Origin: Sycobia sp. Sy_11
Lineage: Eukaryota; Arthropoda; Insecta; Hymenoptera; Epichrysomallidae
NCBI GenBank assembly: GCA_018907035.1
Contig: JACCIC010000138.1
Location: 1,205,001 to 1,269,000 of the forward strand
Direction: 5' to 3'
Length of the DNA stretch: 64,000 nt
Shown here: in pieces, positions 36,480-49,732 of the stretch
How the letters are laid out: every line of letters begins with the position of its first letter
Numbering within the stretch: position 1 is the first letter of the stretch
Notes under the pieces: generated by a model
What the model saw: only the letters and a program-made list of their open reading frames with translations
Databases searched by the model: none
What the model was told of the DNA's origin: nothing
Position numbers and translations under genes: made by a program

Positions 36480-38544
36480 AACGAAATTTGTACGCGGGCG
36501 CGAGAATGCGTGTAGTAAATTAATTTTGGATCGTTGTGTATATTGTGTTTTATTAAAAAAAAAAAACATTAATTAATGCGAGTGGTTTTTAATTAATATT
36601 TCGTGCTAAACTCAATAATGTATTTTAATAAAAAAAACTTGAAAATACAGATTTCGATAAAGTGCATATTTCAAAGTAAGGTGCTCTCGCAATTACAATT
36701 TGCCGGTTAATACAATTAACGCAATGATAATAAAAGAAGCTTTTGTTTGTTAAACAGATGGATTCATCACTAATATATTTTATGGTACTTGAGAGTCTCT
36801 TAATATTTTTTGATCGGTGATTTATTTTCTGCTTTTTTTAATTTAAAAAGAAAACATTTCATACTGTTTGAATGGAAACTCGATATTTCGTATCTTTTTT
36901 CATCAAATTTTTCTGAAACTTATCGAAGGAAAATAAAGAAAAAAAAACAATAATAATTAATAATCTATTTTGAAACAAAATAAAGATGACAAAAAACTTT
37001 AATAGAAAGATATATTATTCATATAGCCTTCGTATTATTTAGCTTAGTGGTACTTCATACAAGTCTTAAACCCATGCCAAAACAGTTGTAAGTGAATACT
37101 TTACATATTTGCGGTAATGAATTTGCGGTATGCGTGTTTTTGCGCCGCGAAATTCAGATGCTTCTACCATTGTTGTTAAACAAAAAGTTGTTTATCATTT
37201 AAATCGAATGAATTCAAAATATACAAGTATTAATTATAATATTGTATCCACTAATAAAAATTGAAAGATTAATATGTTTAACGTTGCATTTAATAATTGT
37301 TAATTAAGAATGAACCATTAATCCAGAATATTTTTAATTTTTACTTTAAAAACTGGCGAACATATAATCATTAAAAAAAATTTTATCAGAGTTACTTTGA
37401 TGCTGTTCCTAGAAATTTAACAATTAACATTGTTAAAGCAATGAGATTGAATAATCCATGTATTATTAACAATAATAATAAGTAAGAATATATTTTACTT
37501 CAACAATTGTATACATTTGTCAAGCGATCCGTTCTTTCTAGATGAAATTTATACGTTATTCATCAAAAATTCCACGCGTAAATCGTAAATTGTACCGCCT
37601 ATATTTATTCGAAAGTAAATGAAAAATCCAACGACAGACGTCGAATATATTGAAAATGAGACACAGTACACCGCATTCGGCCAAAACTCGCAAATCCACA
37701 GATCGAGTATTAAATATTTTTCAATACGACTTTTTTAACGGCATTGACCGGCAGAATTCTTTCAGAGCGCTGTGAATATTTTTTTTTTGCCCCGTCTTAC
37801 GCGCGCGCTTTCGAGGCAAAAACGAGCCGGATTCGGATTCGACCTCGCCGTCGTCCCTGTTCCGTCCCGTTTCATCGATAATATAGAATTTTGCGCGGCG
37901 CATCAGCTGGTGCGCAACACACGTCCGCGCGCAAATACACATATCATTCGATCGCGTCGCGTCGAAAGGGAAACTAAACGCCCCCCCCCCCGGACAACGC
38001 GAAGACGCCGGCGTGCTGGCCGCTATTTTAGAACTTCCTCGCTCCCCCCGCCCCCCCCGTTCCTCCGTCGCTATCACGCGTTTACCTCGGACGCGTGTAC
38101 ATAAAATTTACATAAGCCGAATCGAGCTTCCCTTTCTTCCTTCTATCCACCCCCCCTCTCACCCCGCTCGCCATCAGCTATACCGAATCGTTGCGCAAAC
38201 CGGCCGCGCGGCGCGGGATTTCTGGTTTTTGTGAATGAATTAATGATATGCGGAGGCTTTTAGAGAGAGACAGAGAGAGAGAGAGGAGAGAGAAAGAGAG
38301 AGAGAATCGACGACGACACGATAATATGTTCGCGCGCTTGTTTAATATACCTCGCGCTCGCCTCGAAGAGGAAGCGAGAGCGGGCCTCGGCGCTTATAAT
38401 ACGGCTGATTATCGATCTCTCCGGAGGGGGCGTTCCCGGCATTCCGGAAAAAGCCGCAGGCACGGAAGGCGCGCGGGACGCGAAACGCGCCAGGGTCGAC
38501 GTCGTTACGAGGATGAAGGAATAGACTAATATATGGTGTGTGTG

Positions 38545-38579
<35 letters not shown>

Positions 38580-40023
38580 TATATATGCACTTGTCAATAG
38601 CGCGCGAAGCCAACGATGCGTGTTACTCGTGTGAATAAACGTATAGATATATATATGAATAAGTACGTATGAGCGCATGATTATGCGCGAACAAAAAGAG
38701 TCGCTCGCACGCTACAAAGTCGTCGCGGCCGAAGGATTTTCGAGCAGTTGCCGCTGGTAAGCCGCGTGTAATACGATCGAGTGAAGAAGGAGAGAAGGAG
38801 AAAGACAGAGGCAGAGGCAAAGAGAGACAGAGAGGAACGAGAGAGAGAGAGAGAGAGAGAGACTGAGAGCGCAGCGCGAGCGAAGAAGTTTCAGCCGCGC
38901 GACGACGCGACCGAAGCTCTTTAATTAAATCTCAGAGCTCGGCGCTGAAAACGAGCTTCTCTTGCCTCGGCACGCGAGGGGCAAGGGACGATCAGTGGGG
39001 TAGGGGGTGAAGATAGAGAGACAGAGAAAAATAGAGTGGGAGAGAGAGAGTGAGGGGGGAGGGCGACGTGACACGTGTCAATTGACGACAACATAAAACG
39101 TTAATTTTGTTATTTCGGCGTGTTTCGGCGTGGGGTCCCGACGTTGCTGAACTTTCGCGCGTTTTTTCGCTTCATTCGACGGCTCTAGCGGTCGCTCCAG
39201 CCGTATAAAATCCGTAAATTATCGTTCCTATTATTAGCATTTTGACGAATCCTCGCCTCGAGGAGACGAGCTCACCTCGCAACCCGCTTATCGCCTGGAA
39301 AATATGTTATTTAATGTAGATTATTAACCGCGCGTAATGCGATTATCGTTGAGCGCGACGCTTGACGGAATTAATATAATCTGAATAATTCGCGCGTCCA
39401 CGATTATTGATCCATGGGTCGTGGCGGTAAAATTGGACTTGTAAAATGTAGAATTATTTAAGGCGATTCTAAGAGTTGAAAGTATAACGCACTCGTGAAT
39501 TTACGAGTGCGTGCAAAGTCTATAAATTCGATAGTGAGATAGTGAGAAATTGAGATAGTGTGAAAGGTTCAAGTAATTATTGAATAAATGTCAAACTGAA
39601 AGTTTGATTTAAAAATATTTCATTCTTTAACGTGTCGCTTAATTAGTATCCGCTGAAATTATACTCATCCTCTTCTTACACATTAGCTTTATTGAGAATC
39701 GTGATAAACCGTTGCGCTTCGGTCGACAATTATTGAAGCACAATGACTGGTCAAACTCGCGATGTTTATACGGGACTCTCAGCGTTGCACTGCCGTTTTG
39801 GACGGATTGCAATCCTATCCGCTTACGACAGATTTGAAGAGCCGAATATAGGAATTTTTTCAACCGAACGTCGTTCTCCGAAATAATTTTCATGACGATC
39901 TTGACCTGTCGGTCCAAGCGCGAGTCTCGATGCATGTTGAGTGTCAGTTTTCCAACACGGTAATTATTATTTTAAAACTGCGACAAGTCAAAAATCACTG
40001 CGTTGCGAGGTTTAAAAATGTAC

Positions 40024-40033
<10 letters not shown>

Positions 40034-40079
<46 letters not shown>
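40034..40079. repeat. (GA)n microsatellite
   Basis: 46-bp GA run. Confidence 0.95.
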
Positions 40080-40083
<4 letters not shown>

Positions 40084-41027
40084 CGCGCGCACATCTTTGC
40101 ACTAACTTCATTCATAAGTTTTTGGCTCGGCTGATCGCAACACCGTTCTTCGTATGACCCCGTCACATCTGTGCCAAGATCGAATAAAGATCACGCACTT
40201 TGATTCATCTGATATTTTTTTCTTTTAATTCCGGATGTGAACTTGAATTATTCTTTTAAACTACACCAAATTATCAATATATATTTTCTGCCCTTCGCGT
40301 TCGCGCGAATTTTCCTGATAACTGATGCGACTGCATTGGGTATTTTTCTTAGTGCAATCAAGACGATAATATATTCTGTATAGGTATTTCGGAATGTCGC
40401 GTTAAAGATTGCGTGGCCCAAATTTTGCAGGACTCGATTAATTAACGCCCGGCTATCAATATTCATTATCATATCCTTATATTACTAAATGAAAAACTCT
40501 ATTCTTTACCGAATGTTTTGACTATATTTGCAAAATCGATAATTCAACTCTTGAAGGATCGAAGCTGCGATTGGCAGTGGAGCTTTTTCAATATTAAAGG
40601 AATAGATAGGGAATCAGCGTTTAATTAATTAATTTGCCTTCACTTGTTACCCATTCTTTTCACATCATTGCAGCTTTTAATCATTACAAACCAATCGCAT
40701 TGTATGTTTACATCCAATGTATTAATTATATCTATTAATTATCTCTCCCAACGTGTACCCCCGGGCCTCTTATCAGTCTCTCATCGCGAGCGTTATCGTT
40801 TCATAGGAATTTCTCGACGCGCTTGCCTCGTCTCGCAATTCTCGTCAACGACAATTATTTGCTCTCGTTAATCGACGATAACGTCGCGACATGGACGCGC
40901 GGCCGGGGCGCGACCTGTCGGCAATGGAAAAATCGCCCGCCACATCCGTCGGCGATCCGACGCCGCCAGCGGACACGAGGACACGCGTACTTACTCGGCC
41001 CGACCTCGATATTCCGGCGACGCGATA

Positions 41028-41030
<3 letters not shown>

Positions 41031-41075
<45 letters not shown>
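41031..41075. repeat. (CT)n microsatellite
   Basis: Pure 45-bp CT run. Confidence 0.96.
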
Positions 41076-41077
<2 letters not shown>

Positions 41078-41276
41078 GCTATCTCGCGCCAGTGGGCTCC
41101 GCCGCGCGGCGCGTCGCAAAAATACATGGGCGCACGCGCGCGCGCGCAGATATACACGCGTGGCGTATAGATAGATAGCGAGTCGCGGACCGCACACCGC
41201 GCTGCCAATTAGAGCCGTGAGCGCTTGCGCCGCGGCGCCTGATGACCTCCGCGGTGCGCCTCCTCGTTGCGGCGGA

Positions 41277-41302
41277 TGTGTGTGTGTGTGTGTGTGTGTG
41301 TA
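41277..41302. repeat. (TG)n microsatellite
   Basis: 26-bp TG run. Confidence 0.92.
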
Positions 41303-41390
41303 TAAGGGGCCATGTAGTACAACGCGGATTACCGCCGAGGAAACGGCACGGCACTCGATCAAGCGCTTAGTGCGCGCGCGTTTTCGGCGC

Positions 41391-41393
<3 letters not shown>

Positions 41394-41431
<38 letters not shown>
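41394..41431. repeat. (AT)n microsatellite
   Basis: Pure 38-bp run. Confidence 0.97.
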
Positions 41432-41434
<3 letters not shown>

Positions 41435-43227
41435 TGAACCCCGTCAATTTCCCCTCCGCGCGGCTATTTACCTCATTTCTCGCTATTTTGTTTTTTGATA
41501 AATCGTTAACTTTACACGTACCAGTGTCGCCCGTCTCGACACCGAGCGAGATCATTAATGCAGAAAATTATTTTCAAGAGGATAATAGCAGAAGAATAAA
41601 AAAACCAAGAATAACAGGCTAATACTTCTCGTCTCCCGTAATGAACCTACGAAGTGAATTTTGCAATTTACCGGCGTCCTCGGGGCAAAGTCCATATTAT
41701 GCGATCGGCCGCGCGCGCGCGCGCGCGCAAAGCGGTCGGATCGCATTATGGCGAGTCAATGCCAATACGTACATAAATATTTGAATGTCCATTCGTCAAT
41801 TGTAACGGTGCAAGTGGGCCGATCAATTCTATCTCTGTATCCGAGGAGAATGATTTCGTGACGCATGAGATAGTTTGCGAGATGAAATTGTTGATGTAAA
41901 AAAGAACGAATGTTTACGAAATAAATTGCTAAAGTAAAAAATCGATAAACGTAATAGAAAAATTAGCTAGAAAAACAAATTTATCAAGATTCTTTTCAAA
42001 GACGTCGGAATAATAATCAATTTTCATCGAAACCGGCTGACTCAACTTCGTGTTTTATGCCGTTTTCGTATATTCCGAGAAATAAATTTTTAGACACATG
42101 CTGGCCAAAATCAAGATATTGCAACCTGGTGGCGCGGCGTGTGCGATTCCATAAGTCCCGCGCGCTGCGCTTGCGTCCATCGTTCCACCTTCGCGCACCC
42201 CTGGACTAGACCACGAGTCATTTTATTCAAAAACTTAATTCGAAATGTTTCGTATAATTCGAAAAATAATTCGTTTATGTTTCTTGTGCTTCGTATTATT
42301 TAAGCGAATAGACGTGCGTGTCCCGTTTTCCGAGTGCACGAGCGCGAAAAAGGCATGGGAACCACCAGACGCGCGAGTCTAAGCTTTAATCAGTGATAAT
42401 TTCAGATTGGATATAGACACTGTTCTAATGTACGTACGTAGAGGAAATATTGTGGCATTCGCTTTTGCGAAGAATCATTCTGATTTTCGAAACCAGTTTT
42501 TTAAATATATATATATATATATGTGTGTGTGTAAATAGTTGTACTCGATCAGACTATCCGGCGTCGATTAGCGTCTCGCTTCCTCCCTTCGTTCCCTCTA
42601 TCGCGAGTGAATATTATAATTAAATTAGCCTGGGGTCCGGCCAAATTGCACAAGCCGTAAAATTACAGCTAGGCAGGGGATAAATATGTAAGCGCGGCAT
42701 TAACATACGGGTACGCGGCCGATAAATAGCCGGTAATAATCCCGGGCAAGGAATAAGACATTTAATTGCGAAATGTGTATAATAATACACGTACACGTTT
42801 GTGCGTATGCAAGTTAAAATGCGAAATGCGAAATTTCAACTTATATTCGACGCTAGAGCGGGTATGGGAATATTCATCGCTCCTCATACGTGGCCTTCCT
42901 TCTCCCCACGTAAATGAGAGAGAATAAAAGAGTGAGAGAGAGAGAGAGAGAGAGATAGCTGGAATCGAGAGTGGAGGATATCGCTTTCCTAGAACCTAAC
43001 TTCTTCATAGAATTAAACTTTCGCGCGCGTACTTATTGAAAAAGGGGGTAAAAATCGAGTTTCGCAATAATCAACGCAGTACGTTTAATTTCATAGGCGT
43101 CAGGACAAAGACGAGCGTCTAGATAGCCTTGCGCGAACACCCGTATATATTTCTTGTAATCTTATGCCGGCAGAGCACACCTCCCTCGAGCGTATAATAG
43201 CATACAATATGTATATTCTATGTATGC

Positions 43228-43230
<3 letters not shown>

Positions 43231-43265
<35 letters not shown>
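43231..43265. repeat. (TA)n microsatellite
   Basis: Pure 35-bp run. Confidence 0.96.
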
Positions 43266-43268
<3 letters not shown>

Positions 43269-43627
43269 CATGTATAAATACACACACTTATGACGAATCC
43301 TCAACCGCGTCGGGCATCGAGTAACGTAATCCGCCGCGCCGCTAATATAATATGCAGTCTCGACAATTTTATTAATATTGATCGCAGGTTCATATATATA
43401 TATATATATATACATTATTTTTACACTCGGCAGTTGCGTCCAGGCGCGCTTCGGCCCGACCAATTTGCGGGATGTACCGAGGATACGGCCCGATACCCGT
43501 CGGGGCGAGACGCGAGAGTGCCCGCTGCGTCTACAGACATATGTATACATTAATTCATGCACGGCGCGGAATAACACGGGGCGACATACGGTCCAGGAAT
43601 GCGACGAGAAGTTCGGGGTTCGAGTGG

Positions 43628-43629
<2 letters not shown>

Positions 43630-43719
<90 letters not shown>
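43630..43719. repeat. Long (CA)n microsatellite
   Basis: About 90 bp of almost perfect CA, the longest dinucleotide run of this type here, followed by a short TA run. Confidence 0.97.
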
Positions 43720-43723
<4 letters not shown>

Positions 43724-43877
43724 ACATATATATATATAGGGTTTCGCTAAATTTCAGTTTAAATTCAGAGAGCGCGTACTATATATATATATAGACGGCG
43801 GCCCCGCTTGCATTATATCGCGCTTATCCGGGCCCCGCTCGTAACTTAACGCGGTATTTATCCATTATAACTCTTTT

Positions 43878-43914
43878 ACCCCCGTGGGCAATCGTTAAAT
43901 TCGCCCGTGGGGGT
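43878..43914. repeat. GC-rich inverted repeat with possible RNA stem
   Basis: ACCCCCGTGGGC (43878-43889) faces GCCCGTGGGGGT (43903-43914) across a 13-nt loop. As RNA all 12 positions can pair, two as G-U wobbles. The stem is too short for a typical microRNA precursor, and no function is assigned. Confidence 0.6.
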
Positions 43915-44904
43915 TTAATGCTTCGCGCGTGTAATTGCGGCTCCTCGCCCCGTCCGTTTATGTAAAGCGCGCTTACACTGTATTCGCCGAGCCGAATAAT
44001 CGATTCCGCCGCCGAGTGATATATACGTTTATGTGCGCGGCCACTCGTCGATCCCAAGGAATCGCTCAATTTGGAGGTTCAATTAACGGACGGAGGGTCT
44101 TCTGCTCTACCAGGGGGGGGGAAGGGTTCTGTAGATAAAAGACGAAACGATTTTACGTTTGCAGGGGCCCATCCTGTCATTCGGTTGTTGTTTTTTTTTG
44201 TTTTTTTTGTTGTTTTTTTTTTGTATTAATCATAATCTCTAATTACGTGGTCGCGAAATTCAATGATCAGCGAATCTTGAGAAATGTACATGAAACCGAT
44301 GAACATTCTGTTTTTTTTTTCTCTCGACGTTCAGAGCGTCTCGCAATTCATGTGAATCGAGTGGAACTGCGTTGGGAAAAAAACTTTGTAAATAGATCCG
44401 GCTTTACGATTTCTTCCTTCTAAATGCAAAAAAAGAAGAAATATTAAGCGCAGCGAAGCAACGATTTTTCTTATAATTTTGATGGCATTTTGCAAAAAGC
44501 TTGAAAATCCAATCGTACGAAAATATCGAAAACTGGACAATGTACACAGATTATTCTCTTTCGATCGAAGCTTCTTTTTTCTTTTTTTTTTTTTTTTAAA
44601 TGCCGCAAAACATTGCCAGGCAATTTATAAGAGGACCGTTTTGAAGAATTCCGTGCTATGAGATTTTTCGGATGGATTAAGGTCGAAGATGTGGATTACG
44701 AATTTGAAAGGCGATCCAGCATGAAATTATCTCGTTAACCGAAACATCGAACGAGGATACCGAAACGTATGACTCGACGTGTAACTTTTAAACAAAAATA
44801 AACTGAGACTAATGGACATTTCAGCAAATTAATAAATATTGATTGAGATGCTGTTCACGGTAATTTTGTCGGGTAGTACATATTTCTAAAACTTAGTAGC
44901 TTAA

Positions 44905-44908
<4 letters not shown>

Positions 44909-44947
<39 letters not shown>
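44909..44947. repeat. (CT)n microsatellite
   Basis: 39-bp CT run. Confidence 0.95.
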
Positions 44948-44949
<2 letters not shown>

Positions 44950-45095
44950 GCTGGCCGACAGTAAAAATACCAATTCACCGCGACCTCGGTCGCTCACGCA
45001 TGTGCCGCGCAGTTAAATGCATAGACAAGCCCGCATCCCATGCATCGACGGCCGAGCGAGCGAGAGACATGGAGGGACAGAGAAGCCGAGGATCG

Positions 45096-45104
45096 AGGTG
45101 TGAA
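45096..45104 (+). promoter_or_regulatory. T-box half-site AGGTGTGAA in intron 1
   Basis: This matches the classical T-box half-site. A palindromic homeodomain-type GTAATTAC follows at about 45107. Autoregulation is conceivable, but one or two such matches are expected by chance in 64 kb. Confidence 0.2.
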
Positions 45105-45482
45105 TTGTAATTACCGCGGACGTCGGGGCGTGGAGAGCCGCGTCTCGTCCTATTCGCGGTTTCTCGAGGTCCGCACGAATCCGCCGTACGAGACGCTCGT
45201 TTAATCGTCTACGATTCGAATCATCTAGTTTGGAGAGCTATTCGACGATAAAAGCCGAGCAATTGTTAATGATAATTTTTCATCGAAGTGGCTGCCGGCA
45301 AACGCGTGAGAAGGTTAATGGATACGAAATGCAAACTCAACCGTCGGCTTAATAATTAGCTCGATTGAGTTATCCGTATTAATGATTTTTGCATAAAAGG
45401 TCTCGATAAAAAACGATTATGATCAATGTTTCAAAAGTTCTCCACGGATATCATCTTTTCATCTTACTAGCTCGATTATCCG

Positions 45483-45491
<9 letters not shown>

Positions 45492-45535
<44 letters not shown>
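45492..45535. repeat. (AT)n microsatellite
   Basis: Pure 44-bp run. Confidence 0.97.
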
Positions 45536-45537
<2 letters not shown>

Positions 45538-45629
45538 TCGACTATTATATACACGCGGCAAGAAGCACAGTCGGGTGGATAAAGTAAATCTAGAAAACCT
45601 GTAGGAGAAGACGGGAGAGGGAGGGAAGT

Positions 45630-45632
<3 letters not shown>

Positions 45633-45670
<38 letters not shown>
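45633..45670. repeat. (GA)n microsatellite
   Basis: 38-bp GA run. Confidence 0.95.
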
Positions 45671-45673
<3 letters not shown>

Positions 45674-45860
45674 ATATGATTTACGGTATAAAATTAAAGC
45701 TAAACTCTTCGCACCCCGCAATTATAAGCGCGCGCTACATCTTACAACTAAATTATAGTCATAGACTGTCAGGTGGCAACTTGTATCCCTCCCTCCCTCC
45801 CCATCCTCCCCATCCAACCCATTCCAGTCCCGCGCGCGCGCATAGACGTATACGTATATG

Positions 45861-45863
<3 letters not shown>

Positions 45864-45902
<39 letters not shown>
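45864..45902. repeat. (AT)n microsatellite
   Basis: Pure 39-bp run. Confidence 0.97.
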
Positions 45903-45908
<6 letters not shown>

Positions 45909-46061
45909 GGTTGTGTGTGTAATATGGGCGGTCGTACACGGCAACAATTTCAAAGTTGATTTAGAACGTCGCTTTGCGGGCGATATTAATTTACGGCCGC
46001 GTCGCTCGATATATACGGCTATATATATATATACATATTATTATATATCGTGCTTCATTAT

Positions 46062-46065
<4 letters not shown>

Positions 46066-46107
<42 letters not shown>
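46066..46107. repeat. (TA)n microsatellite
   Basis: Pure 42-bp run. Confidence 0.97.
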
Positions 46108-46113
<6 letters not shown>

Positions 46114-47622
46114 CACACTTTTTAAAAAAAAGTACGGGAATAAAAATTGAGCTTTATACGCGCTCTCGTTATAATTGAACGACCTTTTACACAGGCCTCG
46201 TAATGTATCGCGTAACAGTGGTCAAATAATAATGAGAATAATGCTACTCGTACTTATCGCTCGATGCAGGGCTCACGGCGTTCTTTTACAAATGCAATGA
46301 CATTAAGAATGACATTTCTGTGCGTGCGTTCAAATTCTAAACGACCGGAGACTTGAGTGACGTGTAGTTATCGATATCTTGATAATGCGCGGAACGAGAA
46401 AAAATTGGAGAAAAATGAATCGGGACCCTACGTTTCCGCGACCCGCTGAGCAATCGAAACCGTGGCTCGTTTCTGTCCAATTTCTCGTATGTGTGCGTGC
46501 GTATGTGTATACTTCTTAATAAGCCCATAATCTGAACAAACTCGACCAAGAATAGCTTTAGTAGCTGACTTTTGTCAGAGCCAAATCTCCGGGCATCGTT
46601 GCTGTGACGCGTAATTGACGGTCCTTCGGTGACATTCGATGCCCGTGGCATTATTAACAAACGTTGCGCGGGACGGTCACTGTGGCTCGAACGATCCGAT
46701 CTTCGGCGATCGACGACTCACGGGGTTCGCAAATGTGGAGATCCTGAAAGTCCGCCTCCTGCAAATGTGGTCATCGTACCCGTAACGTAGCAAGAAACGA
46801 GTCAGGTTGCACTTAGTTCCAACTTGCAACGAATTAGTTGCTTTAGTTATACTTTATCGGTTTATTTCTTACAGGATTCTCGAATTATAGACTGTTGAGG
46901 TTACTAAACAGAGGGTTTATACGGATTTAGCGGCTTTCTGCATTTATTTTGAAAAATTAATGGATCTCGAATGTGAATTCAGCCCACCGAAAGTACATAA
47001 AAATTGATTTACGCGGATTGCAATGGCAATGTTTGGATTTTTTGTTTAAATCCCTTCTGCGAAAGTTCTTTTCTAATCATCTGCCGCCAGAAAATGCATC
47101 TAGATTATTTAATGAAAAACTATTTTAATTTATTTCAATAGAAAATCAGCAAGCATTTAAATGACTCAATTTGCAAAGAAGCTTTTTCGTATAAACTAAA
47201 TCGAATCTCTTTATAATTTATTCATTGAACTTTTTTTTCGCGTCGATAAAGTTTCGAAGAGCGTAAAATTTAAGAGTAGCGGGATCGCGAACAATTTTCT
47301 ACTTTGCTTGATATTTGCATGCGCACAGATCGAAATCGACCATTGACCAAACAGCTCTGTCTCTCTCTGTCTCTATCTGCCCCCCTCCTTGCCCCGTCGC
47401 AATTTCGCAAACATTCGCGTTCGAGCATCGCAATTAGTAATCCAGCGCGTCAATCCTGTATCGCCTCGCGGGCCCCCCCTCCCCATAAATCACGAGGCTC
47501 GAAAATCCGCGAGCCCGTCCGAGCGCGAAATTTCCGACGATCCCGCGTTCGCCCCCGCATCCGTCTCTCTTCGCGCGGCTGTATATGCATGCGCGCTCAC
47601 GTCCGAGCAGCGAGAGAGGAAG

Positions 47623-47626
<4 letters not shown>

Positions 47627-47667
<41 letters not shown>
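47627..47667. repeat. (GA)n microsatellite
   Basis: 41-bp GA run in GC-rich DNA. Confidence 0.95.
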
Positions 47668-47668
<1 letters not shown>

Positions 47669-48210
47669 CGAGAGAACGGGAAAGAGACACCCGCACACGC
47701 GCGCGCGCGAGCGCGATCGTACGAGGCGCGGAGAACGACAGCGTTAGTACAGACGCCGTCTCTTTTTCCGCACCTCTTCTATATTGTACGGAGCGAGGAG
47801 AAGGCGGACGAGAGGGGGCGGACGGGAGGTGGCGGCGAGTCGCCCTCACACGTGCAAATGCGCGCGCATATATCTCGGCGGTGGCGGCGGCTTCGGCGGC
47901 CGGCCCGCCGGGCTGCCCGGCGACGTCGGGCCGTAACGCGAGGTAACCATAATAAACTTGGTAATGGGCAGTTTCGGTGGCTCTCCCGGGCGCGTTTGAG
48001 CGCGCGTCAGGTGCCGGCTATCAATTTTGGGGTGGGCGCACGCACGTTGATGCCTCGTCCTCCTGCGGGCCGGGCGCGCGAGAGGAATTAATTGCCCGTC
48101 TGGCGCGCGCGCGCGCGCGTAAGCGCGCCTCTCTGCGCTCCTGTCTATGAGCACTCTTGCTTGTGTGTGTGTGCGCGCGTGTGTGTGTTTGAATGTATGG
48201 TAGTCAGAAC

Positions 48211-48220
48211 GAGAGAGAGA

Positions 48221-48275
<55 letters not shown>
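48211..48275. repeat. (GA)n microsatellite
   Basis: 65-bp GA array with two A interruptions near its 5' end. Confidence 0.95.
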
Positions 48276-48279
<4 letters not shown>

Positions 48280-49371
48280 GAGAGGGTGGAAAGGACCGAA
48301 CATTCGAAGTTTCGTACGTCGACTGTCCGCGGAAAGCTCTATTCTCCCTTCCTATTAATACCGTTTCTTATTTATTTATTTCTTTATTTATTTTGGTTTT
48401 AAAGAAAAGAATGGATAGGGCGGAAGTGGGTGCTGATTAAAGTAAATTAATTAATATCAAAGAAGTACAACATAGTTTTGTCGAAATTCTACAATAATTA
48501 GTGGACCATTATCACACGTAAATAAAATTTTTTTAATTGAACGATAAATGAATTGTTGGTGAAAGAAATTTTCTTATATAAATTAATTATGTACATCTCG
48601 CTTGTAATTTATCTTTATCGGATCCTTTTTACAAAGACTAAGCTATTGCTATATGGTATTTTTAATTGATGAACGATATACGTTTTATAGTGTTCTAACC
48701 AAATGATGCTAGATTTTAAACTGACAAATTTTTTATTCATATATTACGTAAAGTTCGGATAGTATTATAAAAATTTCGCCTTTTCCGCCGTAGTAAAAAA
48801 TTGTTTCCGTAATATTTATTAATTGAAACGATAATATTACGTGTACGTTGACGTAAAGTCGCAGAACGCCACGTCTACCGGACGGTATATAAATCTGAGA
48901 GCGATGATTTAATTGAAATTTTCTACGTTAACTTCGGAACGGGGCTACCGACACGAGCCAAAAACGTTTCAATGCAATAATACGCGCAGCTCAGATCCAC
49001 GCACCGGATCCCGGCCAAAATCCCAACCTCGATAAATTTCGAAATACTCGTCGCCAACGTCGATGGGGCCACCGGCTGCAGGTCGCGACTGGAATCGATC
49101 GCAGGAGGCGCTAGCAGCCAGGGAAGTAAAATTTTCTCCACTCCGATCCGCCGTTCTCAATATACCAATCGGAGGCCGTATTTATGACCTCTATGACTTG
49201 CTCATTTCGGCTCCACCGGAAGATCTGCTCTCCACTATCCCCACCTCGCCACCGGGAGGAGTCCATCGCCGGCCAGCTCTCTCGTTCCTCTCTCGTGTCG
49301 CTCGGCAATTTATCGCACGAGGAAATAATCCACGAATATCCCTCCCTCCCTTTTATTTCTATCTCTTTCTA

Positions 49372-49374
<3 letters not shown>

Positions 49375-49411
<37 letters not shown>
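49375..49411. repeat. (CT)n microsatellite
   Basis: 37-bp CT run. Confidence 0.95.
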
Positions 49412-49413
<2 letters not shown>

Positions 49414-49558
49414 CGTTGCGTGAAAATTATAATGCGACGCTTATTAATTGCCCACTCGACCGTCCATTTAATTCAGAGGAATCCGAGACCCTTGGTCGCC
49501 TCTACTCCGCCGAGAGCGCGCGTGCGCGACATAAATTCAAATTAACTCGTTCGTGTAT

Positions 49559-49561
<3 letters not shown>

Positions 49562-49612
<51 letters not shown>
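49562..49612. repeat. (AT)n microsatellite
   Basis: Pure 51-bp run, 69 bp before another of the same kind. Confidence 0.97.
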
Positions 49613-49615
<3 letters not shown>

Positions 49616-49679
49616 GAGGAGGGGGGATACACGCGTGTACACTCGGCACTCGGGCGTACATTGGTTCTCGTTCTTTACT

Positions 49680-49681
<2 letters not shown>

Positions 49682-49729
<48 letters not shown>
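49682..49729. repeat. (AT)n microsatellite
   Basis: Pure 48-bp run. It can pair with the array at 49562. Confidence 0.97.

Positions 49730-49732
<3 letters not shown>

Noticed and set aside
39639..39935. Minus-strand open frame of 98 codons without simple repeats
   Set aside because: No conserved motif, no splice context and no similarity I can recognise. A frame of this length occurs by chance.
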